Notes: generated by a model not told the origin, from the sequence alone. Counted from the first letter of the stretch, positions 23,597-32,378 are shown. The stretch: 64,000 nt of DNA from Anaerolineaceae bacterium (GCA_007693385.1 REDR01000043.1:1-64000); one strand, 5' to 3'. Made by a program: numbers and translations.

Positions 23597-24439
23597 CTAT
23601 TTTGCGCTCTTTTGCCTCATTTCTTCCGGTTTGTACCGCATTGGTTGGCCGGTACCGCCACGCCGCACCATGATGATTTCCGCCAATATGCTGACCGCGA
23701 TTTCTTTCGGCGTCTCCGCTTCGATCTCTAGCCCGATGGGGGCGCGGATACGTTCCAGATCATCGACGGTCAGGCCGCGCTCCGCCACTAAATCGCGGAC
23801 GGTCAGCGCCCAGCGTCGCCGGCTACCGATCAGGCCGATATAGGCGGCGTCGGTGGCGAGCAGGGCGGGGATAAGGTCGATATCGACGGGCAGACCGCGA
23901 GTGACCGCCGCCACGCTGGTTCGCGCTGAAATATTCGCATAGTCAGCTACCTGTGACGGCGGGCAGACCACATATTCATCGCAGTCGGGCGCGTGTTCGG
24001 GGTTGCAGAACTCAGCGCGATCATCGCACAGCGTCACATAGTAGCCCGCCCATTTGCCCAACTGTGCCAGCGCTACGCCGACATGCCCCGCGCCGATCAC
24101 CAATAGATGCGGCGCACCCAACACCGGCTCGATGAAAATTTGTGCGGTGCCGCCACAGATGCCCGGGTCGCCGTCGGTCAGGTTGTTGAGCGTGTATGTC
24201 TGTAAGCTAGCTTCACCATCGCGCAGGGCTTGTAATGCGCTCTCGATAACTTTAGCTTCCATCGCGCCGCCGCCCACTGTGCCGACGATGCGCCCATCGG
24301 GATAGACTAGCATTTTGCTTCCGGCGTGGCGCGGCAGAGAGCCATCCGTGCTGATGACGGTGGCGAGCGCGGCGGATTCTCCGGCGTCAACCACTGCCGC
24401 TAACGCGGCAATCACGGCTTTGTGATCGTCTGCCATCAT
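23597..24439 (-). CDS. xdhC: XdhC/CoxI-family molybdenum hydroxylase maturation factor
   Basis: A 280-residue protein that binds the molybdenum cofactor and helps insert the sulfurated form into the enzyme. The N-terminal XdhC/CoxI domain has ATVISTDGSLPRHAGSKMLV and the signature GTVGGGAMEAKV; the C-terminal Rossmann domain has LLVIGAGHVGVALAQL and IGLIGSRRRW. The start ATG at 24439 overlaps the preceding stop (ATGA). Its position next to the molybdenum-hydroxylase subunits supports the role. In E. coli the related YqeB belongs to the same gene neighbourhood as YqeC; whether this protein is the XdhC or YqeB branch needs a tree. Confidence 0.9.
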   Translation of the reverse strand: MMADDHKAVIAALAAVVDAGESAALATVISTDGSLPRHAGSKMLVYPDGRIVGTVGGGAMEAKVIESALQALRDGEASLQTYTLNNLTDGDPGICGGTAQIFIEPVLGAPHLLVIGAGHVGVALAQLGKWAGYYVTLCDDRAEFCNPEHAPDCDEYVVCPPSQVADYANISARTSVAAVTRGLPVDIDLIPALLATDAAYIGLIGSRRRWALTVRDLVAERGLTVDDLERIRAPIGLEIEAETPKEIAVSILAEIIMVRRGGTGQPMRYKPEEMRQKSAK

Positions 24440-26910
24440 TCGATCTCAATCTCCCCGATTAACAGCCTGTCGGCGTCTACCGCCCATACATCCGATTGAA
24501 TCGCCACGCGCTCAAACGTGAACGGATCATAGAAGCCGATCCCGACGATATAGCGCCCACGCGCTACACCTTCTAAGTCTACCATAATCTGCCCGGAAAT
24601 AACGCCGTCCAACCAGTTAGCGGGCGGCAGTGTGCCCGCGCCGAGATAGCCGTCCATCTGCGCGACGGGTGGCGCGTCGATTTCGTCGTATAGATGCACG
24701 AACAGCTTATAATCGCCGCGTATATCCGCGCCCGCCCGCCACGCGGTATCGACGCGCAGATGACCGTTTTCGATCATCGCTTCTGCGGTCAGCAGATCAA
24801 AGCCGCCGTCTTGAAATATGGCGCGGGCTGGGCTGTCGTCTTGCTCCGGCGGCGCGGCGATGACCAGCCAGTGATGATATGGCATGTAGACGCCGCCTTC
24901 CGGTGTGATGTCGATGGTCAGCGTCGCGGAGTTCGTCGGCGGGATGCGTGTAGCGACTTCCAGCCATTGGCCGGACTGCTGGATGATGTGGCGCGTAGCG
25001 AGAGGCTGGCCGTCTACCGCGATGTGTAGCCTGCCGCGCTCGACGGGATGCAGGCGTGTAATCAGAATCAGGTCGCGTCCGTGAGCGTCCGGCGGCAATT
25101 CAAAGCGGAAGGATTCCGCTTCGTTGATGCGTCGCCCGCCATCGGTGACGCGGCACGGCGGCGTATCACACGCGATATAGTCCAGCGTGTAGAACTCGGT
25201 CATGAAGCCGGGCAGGTCGGGCGATGTGCGCCATGTGTAACCGGCGTCCGCTTCACTGGCTAAATCGGCCACGTCTATTTCAGCGATGATGCGGGCGATG
25301 CGCGGCGTGATGCTGGCCTGTCCCGGCTGGTCGCGCCGATCAGAGTCGAGCGTCGCCCAATCTACGCGATAAATGCCCTGAAATTCCGCGCCGAGCGCGA
25401 CGTTATCCGCCGGATCATATTCTGCATAGAATCCGGCCAGCCGTTCACCGTAAAGCGGCGTCTCTACCAGATAATTCAGCCCGCGTGCGGTGGTATAGGC
25501 GGCGATGTAGTCGGGACGTTCGCGCAGTAGAAATTGACCGACAGCGCCGGGCCCGTGTCGCCAATAGTCCGCCGCGCCGGTGGTGGTTAGCCCGACCATA
25601 TCGAGCGTCTGTCTTTCACCGACATAGCGCATCATGCCCACGTCATGCACCGCGATGACGGCTGAGGGGTCAGTGTGTTCGTTCAGCCATCGCGCCATCG
25701 GGAGCGGTTGCGCGACCACGTTCCCCACATTGACGCGATACAGCCGCAAGAATTCGGCGGCGCTGTGCGCCGTCATGAGGATGGTCAGCGCTACTGACGC
25801 GGCCAGCAGGTAGCGCGGCCACAACACATAACGGTTGCCGTGCCAGCGCATCAGCCCGCGCCACAGCGCCCAACCGCCCAATCCGGCAAGCGGGTAAATC
25901 AGCGCGTAGAGTGGCATCTGGTAGCGTTTGAAGTGCCAGAAGGCGGTGTCTAGCGTGGCGATAGCGCCACTGACGGCGACAAACCAGCCCAGCACGATCA
26001 GCGCAAGCGCCGGACGCGCCCGCACCAGCCACAGCCAGCCGATCACCGCCAGCAAGGATAGCGCTGGGACGATGAATTGCGTATCCACTGCGAAGCCCAG
26101 CCACATCTGGCCGAGATTATCCGCGATGCGCTCGAAGGCGATCCGCGCCGAAAAAGGCACCGCGCCGAGTATGGATTTCGCTTGATTGCCGGACGCTGAC
26201 AGACTGCCGGTTATCAGCGCGTTGACCGCCGGTTGCGTCATGACCGCCAGCAACGGGACGGCCAGCCAGCGCCAATCGCCGCGCCGGTCTTTTGCCCGCC
26301 ACAGTTTGACGGCGTAAATGCCGACGACGATCAGCGCCATGATGCTACCTTCCGGGCGCATCAACGCCAGCGCGCCCGCGCTCAACGCGATGGCGCGAAT
26401 ATCGCCGAACCACAGCGCGGCGAAGGTGGTCAGCGTCAGGGTGATGATGACGCCGGTTTCCATGCCGCTATGAAAGTGCCACGCCATCGCGCCGTGTGTG
26501 GCGAATAGCACGCCGCCGAGTATCGCCCAGCCCGCCGGAATCCCCGCGTCACGCCACAGCGCGATCAATACGCGCAGACTGATTCCCAGCATTACCGCGC
26601 CGACGATCAGCGCCCATATGCCCAATGCCAGCCCGCGAAAGCCGACCAGATAGCCACCGGCCAGCACGAACGGATATAAGAAGCTGGTCGCGCCGGATGA
26701 AGGCGGCGAACCGGCGTTATAGACGTATGGCGTGCCCTCTGCGATCCCCCGCGCATATTGAAAATGAATGTATACGTCATCCAGTGGCATGACGACATCG
26801 CCACCGCTGATTTGTATAGATGTTCCGAGATAAAACGCCAGAGTCAGCGCCGGAATCAACAGGCACAGGGCGCGGATCAATCGGTTAGTAGCCATAAGCG
26901 AAAATGTCAA
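24436..26910 (-). CDS. large polytopic membrane protein, GT-C glycosyltransferase-like
   Basis: An 824-residue protein (819 if the ATG at 26895 is used). The first 375 residues hold about ten membrane helices. Just after the first helix is MPLDDVYIHFQYARGIAEG, an acidic DD loop in the position of the catalytic loop of GT-C transferases such as the mycobacterial AftB type. Residues 380-824 are soluble, rich in beta structure and presumably outside the cell. GT-C enzymes use polyprenyl-phosphate sugars. I cannot name the substrate. It overlaps the LLM oxidoreductase stop and the xdhC start, so it sits inside the F420-XdhC transcript, which is a strange place for a cell-envelope gene. Confidence 0.7.
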   Translation of the reverse strand: MTFSLMATNRLIRALCLLIPALTLAFYLGTSIQISGGDVVMPLDDVYIHFQYARGIAEGTPYVYNAGSPPSSGATSFLYPFVLAGGYLVGFRGLALGIWALIVGAVMLGISLRVLIALWRDAGIPAGWAILGGVLFATHGAMAWHFHSGMETGVIITLTLTTFAALWFGDIRAIALSAGALALMRPEGSIMALIVVGIYAVKLWRAKDRRGDWRWLAVPLLAVMTQPAVNALITGSLSASGNQAKSILGAVPFSARIAFERIADNLGQMWLGFAVDTQFIVPALSLLAVIGWLWLVRARPALALIVLGWFVAVSGAIATLDTAFWHFKRYQMPLYALIYPLAGLGGWALWRGLMRWHGNRYVLWPRYLLAASVALTILMTAHSAAEFLRLYRVNVGNVVAQPLPMARWLNEHTDPSAVIAVHDVGMMRYVGERQTLDMVGLTTTGAADYWRHGPGAVGQFLLRERPDYIAAYTTARGLNYLVETPLYGERLAGFYAEYDPADNVALGAEFQGIYRVDWATLDSDRRDQPGQASITPRIARIIAEIDVADLASEADAGYTWRTSPDLPGFMTEFYTLDYIACDTPPCRVTDGGRRINEAESFRFELPPDAHGRDLILITRLHPVERGRLHIAVDGQPLATRHIIQQSGQWLEVATRIPPTNSATLTIDITPEGGVYMPYHHWLVIAAPPEQDDSPARAIFQDGGFDLLTAEAMIENGHLRVDTAWRAGADIRGDYKLFVHLYDEIDAPPVAQMDGYLGAGTLPPANWLDGVISGQIMVDLEGVARGRYIVGIGFYDPFTFERVAIQSDVWAVDADRLLIGEIEIE

Positions 26911-27886
26911 TGAACGAATGAATATCAGGATTAAGCGGATATAGTACCGGATAGGTTGCGCCCGCGTCGAGGTAGGTCTGGATTTTGGCGCGACATTCGT
27001 CGGGCGTGCCGCTAGCCGTCACCGCTTGAATGACTTCATCGGGCACTAGATGGGCGGCCTGTTCGATCTGTTGCGCGGATGGCCTTTCGGGTAGCGCCTG
27101 CTCGATGCGCTCGATGAGATCAGCGCGGACGCCGTTCGCCCGCATCACAAGCGGCTGTTGCCGGATGTATTGCGCCACCATAGGCCGCGCCCGTTCCAGC
27201 GCTCGCTCGCGCAGGGAATCCACCGAGCAGACGATCAACTGCGGGCGTTCGATCTGGTCGAGTGTTCGCCCGCCCTGTGTCGCGCCGATTTCGAGCTGAT
27301 GCACCGCGTCGGCGGTGTACTCCGGCGTGACCAGATAGTTGAGTAGAACGCCGTCAGCGATTTCACCGGCCAGCGCCATCAACTTCGCGCCGGTGGCGGC
27401 GATGTATACCGGTACATGGCGCGGCGTCTGGCGTCCGTGCGCGGCGTCGATCTGCACATCGGTCAGATTAACCCATTGCCCGCGCATGGTCACCGTCTCA
27501 CGCGCTAGCAGGCCGCGCACCGCCGCGACGACCTCACGCATGGCGATCAGGTATTTTTCGCGGCTGACACCGACTTTCGAGGCTAGCGGCTCGTGCCAGA
27601 CGCCCAGCCCGCAGATGATACGATCCGGCGCGAGATCGTCCAGTGTGTAGAATGTGCTGGCAAGGGTGGCGGCGTTGCGCGTCCAGATGTTGGTGACGCC
27701 GGTGCCGAGATAGATGCGCGACGTGTGGGCGGCGTAGGCGGCAAGCGGCACGATGGCGTCCCGCGCCAGTCGGCTTTCGGCCTGCCAGACAGCATAAAAC
27801 CCGCGTGACTCGGCGTATTGCACATACTTGATCGCGCTCTTTAGCGGGATGTTATCCTGTAGATACAAGCCGATCCGCGTCGTCAC
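26885..27886 (-). CDS. LLM-class F420-dependent oxidoreductase
   Basis: A 333-residue luciferase-like TIM-barrel enzyme of the F420 group. Features are IGLYLQDNIPLKSAIKYVQYAESRGFYAVWQAE at the N-terminus, the core IYLGTGVTNIWTRNAATLAST, a DLAPDRIICGLGVWHEPL segment, and VPVYIAATGAKLMALAGEIADGVLLN, typical of Mer-like and F420-dependent dehydrogenases. The start is GTG at 27886 with GAGG eight bases upstream. It follows cofC by 2 bases, so it is made with F420 itself. The natural substrate is unknown; methylene-tetrahydromethanopterin reductase-like chemistry is only a family resemblance. Confidence 0.85.
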   Translation of the reverse strand: MTTRIGLYLQDNIPLKSAIKYVQYAESRGFYAVWQAESRLARDAIVPLAAYAAHTSRIYLGTGVTNIWTRNAATLASTFYTLDDLAPDRIICGLGVWHEPLASKVGVSREKYLIAMREVVAAVRGLLARETVTMRGQWVNLTDVQIDAAHGRQTPRHVPVYIAATGAKLMALAGEIADGVLLNYLVTPEYTADAVHQLEIGATQGGRTLDQIERPQLIVCSVDSLRERALERARPMVAQYIRQQPLVMRANGVRADLIERIEQALPERPSAQQIEQAAHLVPDEVIQAVTASGTPDECRAKIQTYLDAGATYPVLYPLNPDIHSFIDIFAYGY

Positions 27887-27888
27887 CG

Positions 27889-28551
27889 CTAAACCTCACG
27901 GTTGCGTATTTGCTGTAGAACCTCCATCAACGGCGTTAGATGTTTGCCGCGCTGAATGATGCGCGTGTAGTTCTCAAGGTCTTCGGGCAAGTCGATGTCT
28001 TGCAACATGCGGTCTGATTGATACACGTTGACTTCCGCGCCGGCGTCGCGTGCCAGTACCGCGTGACGCTGAAAGCTGTTATCGCCGTAACCGTATTGGA
28101 TCAGGCCGGGCGGCTGGATGTACAGCGCATTGGTGCCGTCACGCTCGCGGTCTGTGGCGATGACCACGCTGGGGTGGGACTTGCGTCCCATCTCGATGAT
28201 GTCGATCACGTCCTGCGCGGTGATGAGAGGTAAATCTGCGGGGAGGATGAGTATTGAATCACAGCGCCAACTGGCGACGACGGATGTCGCCCGCATCAAC
28301 GCGGTATTGAGTTCCGGCGCGCCGCTTTCCTGTATGGTCTTTGCGCCGTATTCCCGCGCCAGAGCTAGCGCGGAGTTATCGCGGCTGATGACCAGCGTTC
28401 CGGCTACCTGCCGCACCTGTCCGACCACGCCCAACACATGGCGGAACATGGCCTCCGCGACTTTCTGCCGGTCTTCCGGCGATAGCATATCGGCCAGACG
28501 GCTCTTCGCCAGTCGCAACGGTTTGACGGGGATAATGACCCATGTACTCAT
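27889..28551 (-). CDS. cofC: phosphoenolpyruvate/2-phospholactate guanylyltransferase
   Basis: A 220-residue GTP-dependent nucleotidyltransferase that makes the activated phospho-acid donor for F420 synthesis (FbiD in actinobacteria). It starts MSTWVIIPVKPLRLAKSRLA, then LILPADLPLITAQDVIDI, and DRERDGTNALYIQPPG before YGDNSFQRH, all CofC landmarks. I shortened the frame to the ATG at 28551, which follows GGAG at six bases and overlaps the cofD stop (ATGA). Bacterial enzymes use either PEP or 2-phosphoglycolate-like donors; which one applies here is not visible. Confidence 0.93.
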   Translation of the reverse strand: MSTWVIIPVKPLRLAKSRLADMLSPEDRQKVAEAMFRHVLGVVGQVRQVAGTLVISRDNSALALAREYGAKTIQESGAPELNTALMRATSVVASWRCDSILILPADLPLITAQDVIDIIEMGRKSHPSVVIATDRERDGTNALYIQPPGLIQYGYGDNSFQRHAVLARDAGAEVNVYQSDRMLQDIDLPEDLENYTRIIQRGKHLTPLMEVLQQIRNREV

Positions 28552-29504
28552 TTCATACTCCAATCCGCCAGCCACGCGATGATGTCGTGTGCTAATCGCT
28601 GGCGTGCGTGTTCGTCGTCCATCAAGGTATTCAGCGCGTTCAATCGGATGTGCGCCGCATCTGTCGGTAGTTCTGGCGCGGCGTCGCGCTCGTCGTAAGC
28701 GAACCCGTTAATCAGGTCGCTGTAGTATTCAACCACCGTTTTGACCGATACATCAAGGCCAAACTCCGCCATGATCTTGGCCGTCGGCCCTTTGACCGCC
28801 CGCCCGCCGATCAACGGCGTCACCGCGATGCGCGGCACATCACGCCCGCCGATCAAGTCGCGCAGGCCGGGCACTTGCAAAATCGGCTGGATGGATAGCC
28901 ACGGATTCGACGGGCCGATGATGATCGCATCGGCGCGGCTGATCGCTTCGCTGACTTCCGGCGTGATGCGGGCGTCTTCTATCCCCACAAACGACAGGCT
29001 ACGTAACGCTGGTTGCCAGCGATGTTTGACGAAATACTCCTGAAATGCTAGATCGCCATGAGCTTGTGTATGGGCGATGGTGCTAACAGGGGAGTCCGTC
29101 ATAGGTAGGATAACACACTTTATACCAACGCTTGCCGAAAGATCACGGGTGATTTGCGTCAGTGTCGCGCCTTCCCGCAGGCGTGCGGTGCGCGTCATGT
29201 GGGTGGCTAAATCCTGATCGCCCAGCCGGAACCACGGGCTTTCGCCATAGCGCCGCAAAGTTTCAAACGCGGTGAAGGTGTCATCAGCCACGCCCCAGCC
29301 CTGAGCGCGGTTGACCAGCCCGCCCAGCGTGTACATGATCGTATCTACATCCGGGCAGATGCGTAGGCCGTAATGCCAGAAGTCGTCGCCGGTGTTGACG
29401 ATGATCGTCAGTTGTTGCGGCTTTAGCGTGTGGTAAAGTCCGTGTGCTAGCTTCGCGCCGCCCACGCCCCCGACGAATAAAACGATGTGGCCTTGATACG
29501 TCAA
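28548..29504 (-). CDS. cofD: 2-phospho-L-lactate (or PEP) transferase of F420 synthesis
   Basis: A 318-residue transferase that joins the guanylylated phospho-acid to the deazaflavin Fo. The N-terminus is LFVGGVGGAKLAHGLYH, followed by VNTGDDFWHYGLRICPDVDTIMYTL, LGDQDLATHM and IIGPSNPWLSIQPIL, all characteristic of CofD/FbiA. The start is TTG at 29504 with AAGGA upstream. The Fo synthase genes (cofG/cofH or fbiC) are not in the window and must be elsewhere. Its stop overlaps cofC and it follows the nitroreductase gene by 33 bases. Confidence 0.95.
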   Translation of the reverse strand: MTYQGHIVLFVGGVGGAKLAHGLYHTLKPQQLTIIVNTGDDFWHYGLRICPDVDTIMYTLGGLVNRAQGWGVADDTFTAFETLRRYGESPWFRLGDQDLATHMTRTARLREGATLTQITRDLSASVGIKCVILPMTDSPVSTIAHTQAHGDLAFQEYFVKHRWQPALRSLSFVGIEDARITPEVSEAISRADAIIIGPSNPWLSIQPILQVPGLRDLIGGRDVPRIAVTPLIGGRAVKGPTAKIMAEFGLDVSVKTVVEYYSDLINGFAYDERDAAPELPTDAAHIRLNALNTLMDDEHARQRLAHDIIAWLADWSMK

Positions 29505-29537
29505 AATGCGTCCTTCCTGTGATCTGTCTGGCGGCTC

Positions 29538-30146
29538 TCAGCGCCAGATGGTGACATCGCCTAGCGGACGGCGCGTTTTACTACGCGCCTGCGCCGGATA
29601 GCCCACCGTTAACATGCCTTGCGGCAACCAGTCGGCGGGCAGGCTCAGCGCGTCGCGCACGACATCCGGGCAGAATAACGGCGCACACATCCAACAAGCG
29701 CCTAATCCGGCATCGTGCGCGGCCAGCAGAATGTTCTGTCCGGCCATCGCCACGCTTTGCACCGCCATCGTCATCTCATGCCCCGCCCGTCGCTTGTCGG
29801 GGTAGGCGTCCATGTCGGCCATCGTCGCGGATAGCAAGATCACCACCGGCGCGGATGTGATGCGCTGGTATGACCGCGCCACATCTTGCTGAATCACGGC
29901 GACGGGTAGGCCGTCGGCGGTCAGATCGCGTTGTAGGCGTTCGCCCATTTGCGCGGCCAGATGCGCCTTCTGCCCCGTCGATTCGATCACGGCGAAGCGC
30001 CACGGCTGGCGGTTATGCGCTGATGGTGCCCACGTCGCCGCCGTCAGTAATTCTAAGATCAACGGACGCGGGACGGGGCGCGGCTCATAGCGCCGGATCG
30101 AACGCCGCCCGAAGATGACATCGCGTAACTGCTTCCCTCTGGACAT
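29538..30146 (-). CDS. nitroreductase-family protein, candidate dehydro-F420-0 reductase
   Basis: A 202-residue FMN-dependent nitroreductase-fold protein. It has FGRRSIRRYEPRPVPRPLI, AATWAPSAHNRQPWRFAVIE, and the C-terminal AGLGACWMCAPLF and PQGMLTVGYP. In actinobacteria the C-terminal half of FbiB has this fold and reduces dehydro-F420-0, while its N-terminal half is the gamma-glutamyl ligase CofE. Here the two halves are separate adjacent genes, with this one between cofE and cofD. That position makes it the likely dehydro-F420 reductase, which would imply that PEP is the F420 precursor in this organism. Confidence 0.82.
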   Translation of the reverse strand: MSRGKQLRDVIFGRRSIRRYEPRPVPRPLILELLTAATWAPSAHNRQPWRFAVIESTGQKAHLAAQMGERLQRDLTADGLPVAVIQQDVARSYQRITSAPVVILLSATMADMDAYPDKRRAGHEMTMAVQSVAMAGQNILLAAHDAGLGACWMCAPLFCPDVVRDALSLPADWLPQGMLTVGYPAQARSKTRRPLGDVTIWR

Positions 30147-30169
30147 GCTCTCACACTCATCGTCCGCGC

Positions 30170-30931
30170 TTAACGGTAAAGGTCTTTTTCCGGTGGCCGG
30201 TTCAGGTCGCGGGCGGTGCTATGCTCCGTCGGCGGATAGCTCAGGCCGCGCACCAGCACTAGCGGCAGGCCTTCGTCGCCTTCACCGCAGACCAGATGCG
30301 CGGCGCTGGCGATCAGGTCGCCGTAACCTTGAAGGCTGATCGCCAATTCGCGCCCGAACAGGTCTTTCTGCCCGCGTAGATCGACCAGCGACGGTAAGCC
30401 CGCCGTCCCGATGGCGACGCCGATATTGCCCATGCGGAACGGCCTACCGTGCGAGTCGCTGATGACGACGCCGACCTGCACGCCTAGCGCTCGCCGTATG
30501 TGGTCGCGGATGGCCGACGCGCTGGCGTCGGGGTCTTCCGGCAGTAGCAGAACCCAGTCTGGCGCGTCCTTGACGTTGGACTGGTCAATGCCAGCGTTGG
30601 CGCTGATGAAGCCCAGCCGATGCTGTGTGACCAGCACGCCGCGAGCCTGCCGCGATATGCCGGTACTTTCCGCCAGCACCAGCGCGACGATGCGCGGGTC
30701 TTTGCCGGTACTCTCCGCGACTTCGCGGGCGCGTTCGTCCGGCTGTACGGTGTTCAGGTCTACGAAGCGGCCTTCGGCTTTGGATACGATCTTGGACGAG
30801 ATGACCAGCACATCGCCGGTTTGAAGCGCCACCGCGTTCTGCTGTAGCGCGTCGTCGATGATCTGGTTCAGGTTGTCGCCCGCTTTGATGATCGGGACGC
30901 CGGATAGCGCTTTGATGCTGAGTTCAGTCAA
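30170..30931 (-). CDS. cofE: coenzyme F420-0:L-glutamate ligase
   Basis: A 253-residue GTP-dependent ligase that adds the gamma-glutamyl tail to F420. Landmarks are DVLVISSKIVSKAEGRFVDL, FISANAGIDQSNV, ISDSHGRPFRMGNIGVAIG and YGDLIASAAHLVCGEGDE. The start is TTG at 30931, 8 bases inside the end of fno, indicating coupling. There is no C-terminal nitroreductase extension, in contrast to FbiB. Family length of about 250 residues is normal. Confidence 0.94.
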   Translation of the reverse strand: MTELSIKALSGVPIIKAGDNLNQIIDDALQQNAVALQTGDVLVISSKIVSKAEGRFVDLNTVQPDERAREVAESTGKDPRIVALVLAESTGISRQARGVLVTQHRLGFISANAGIDQSNVKDAPDWVLLLPEDPDASASAIRDHIRRALGVQVGVVISDSHGRPFRMGNIGVAIGTAGLPSLVDLRGQKDLFGRELAISLQGYGDLIASAAHLVCGEGDEGLPLVLVRGLSYPPTEHSTARDLNRPPEKDLYR

Positions 30932-31598
30932 TGTTCGTGATGCGGATGCCCGCGCCCTTTACCCGATACGTCTTGTTGATGTAGAGCAAGACCGGCGTCA
31001 GCGCTTCCGCCGCCGCCGCGTTCGCCAATGGCCCGGCGTCGAAGCCGCGCAGACCGGCGGCCTCCACCAGCTTGATCGTCTCTTGCTTGGCGTCGGCGTC
31101 GTCACCACACACCAGCACATCGCAATTGACCGGTGCATCGGGGTCTTTGAGCTTCTCCGCGCTGACGTTCTGGAAGGCGGACACCACGCGCACTTCATCG
31201 CCCAGAATGGTCTGCGCTTCCTGCGCGGCGCTGTGGCCTGCGGGGATGTGTACCGTCCGCACAGCAGGCGGCTGTAACGGCACGGTGACATCGACTAGAA
31301 TCTTGCCGCTTAGATGTGGTTTGACGCCCTCCAACGTGGCGCGATGGGCGCTATAGGGCACGCTGAGGACGACGATTTGCGCTTGTTGGGCGGCTTCGTC
31401 GTTGGAAAGCCCGATCATGTATTCCGCGCCGATTTGCCGGTTGAACGTGTCAGCGAAAACGGCGGCACGTTCCGCATCGCGTGAACCGATGATGACGCGG
31501 TAGCCCTTCAGCGCCCAGCGCATCGCCAGCCCACTGCCTTCTTTGCCGGTGCCCCCCAGCACGGCGATGGTCATCATTAAAGGGGAATTGTCTGCCAT
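30924..31598 (-). CDS. fno: F420H2:NADP oxidoreductase
   Basis: A 224-residue dehydrogenase that moves hydride between F420 and NADP. It has the Rossmann loop IAVLGGTGKEGSGLAMRWAL, GYRVIIGSRDAERA for NADP phosphate binding, VVLSVPYSAHRATLEG, and VVSAFQNVSAEKL with VLVCGDDADAKQ. AGG lies seven bases before the ATG at 31598. It is the first gene after a good promoter and leads the F420 operon, so the cofactor's main reduction route is co-expressed with its synthesis genes. Confidence 0.92.
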   Translation of the reverse strand: MADNSPLMMTIAVLGGTGKEGSGLAMRWALKGYRVIIGSRDAERAAVFADTFNRQIGAEYMIGLSNDEAAQQAQIVVLSVPYSAHRATLEGVKPHLSGKILVDVTVPLQPPAVRTVHIPAGHSAAQEAQTILGDEVRVVSAFQNVSAEKLKDPDAPVNCDVLVCGDDADAKQETIKLVEAAGLRGFDAGPLANAAAAEALTPVLLYINKTYRVKGAGIRITNID

Positions 31599-31637
31599 AA
31601 AAATATCCTGTTTATGAAATAGTTGACTGCGGTTGCT

Positions 31638-31666
31638 ATCATATCACCCACAGGGGCGCACGGCAA
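31638..31666 (-). promoter_or_regulatory. promoter of the F420 operon
   Basis: On the minus strand TTGCCG (31666-31661), a 17-base spacer and TATGAT (31643-31638) lie about 40 bases before the fno ATG. Confidence 0.6.
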
Positions 31667-31667
31667 C

Positions 31668-32351
31668 TCAACTAAATGGAATGTTAATGATGGCGGGGGT
31701 ATCCAGCGCGGCGAGTTCCGCACGGATGGCGGCTAGCACCGCGTCTTCATCGGATGTGTCGGCTAGCCGTAGCGTCATCTGTCGATCCGGTGCGGCGCGG
31801 TCTTTGCGATCAATGACGCGGGGGCGGTGGGTGATGCGTAGGCCGGGCGCGATGTCGTCCTGCCCGCGTTGCGCCTCCCAGATGCGCTCGATATGCGTGT
31901 CGGCGATGCCCAGCCGGTGGTAGATGCGTTCTACGAATTGATCGGCGTTGCTGTACAGGTCGGCGATGATTCGCGCCGCTTTGAAGCGGTCTGCGGTGGT
32001 GTAGATGAAACTGATCGGGCGGCGTGTCGGGTTGAGGATGGGTGGCGCTTTGGCGATCAATGGTGAGAGTGCCAGCCGGTAATATTGTTCGTCGGCGCGG
32101 GGGTGGTTTGGCTCGGACGGGATCATCTGATGGCGGTAGGCCAGTTCGACACCGCGCACCCGCGCATAGTAATGCACGCCGCCGCTTTGCTCCTTAAATG
32201 GCCGCCCACTGAGGAAGAAGGCGACGAATTCCACATCGGTATAATGCCGGATGCGCTTCACCGGAATACGATACCAGCGTTCGCGCTGTGCGGCTAAGAA
32301 GTCTTTCTTGCGGTTGATGACGCCGACTAGAACGCGCTCTTCGTCGTGCAA
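31668..32351 (-). CDS. conserved hypothetical protein, 227 residues
   Basis: I do not recognise the family. The N-terminal part reads VLVGVINRKKDFLAAQRERW, then YRIPVKR, FVAFFLSGRPF, GGVHYYARVRGVELAYRH, and later FIYTTADRFKAARIIADLY; the last 60 residues are charged. The alternation of short beta-strands around HYYARV suggests a small alpha/beta domain, possibly PUA-like. There is no signal peptide or membrane segment. The start is TTG at 32351 with a long G-run ribosome site. It follows an 83-residue gene by 27 bases on the same strand. A role in nucleic-acid binding is only a guess. Confidence 0.7.
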   Translation of the reverse strand: MHDEERVLVGVINRKKDFLAAQRERWYRIPVKRIRHYTDVEFVAFFLSGRPFKEQSGGVHYYARVRGVELAYRHQMIPSEPNHPRADEQYYRLALSPLIAKAPPILNPTRRPISFIYTTADRFKAARIIADLYSNADQFVERIYHRLGIADTHIERIWEAQRGQDDIAPGLRITHRPRVIDRKDRAAPDRQMTLRLADTSDEDAVLAAIRAELAALDTPAIINIPFS

Positions 32352-32378
32352 GATGCCCCCCTACTGTGCTATCCGCGC

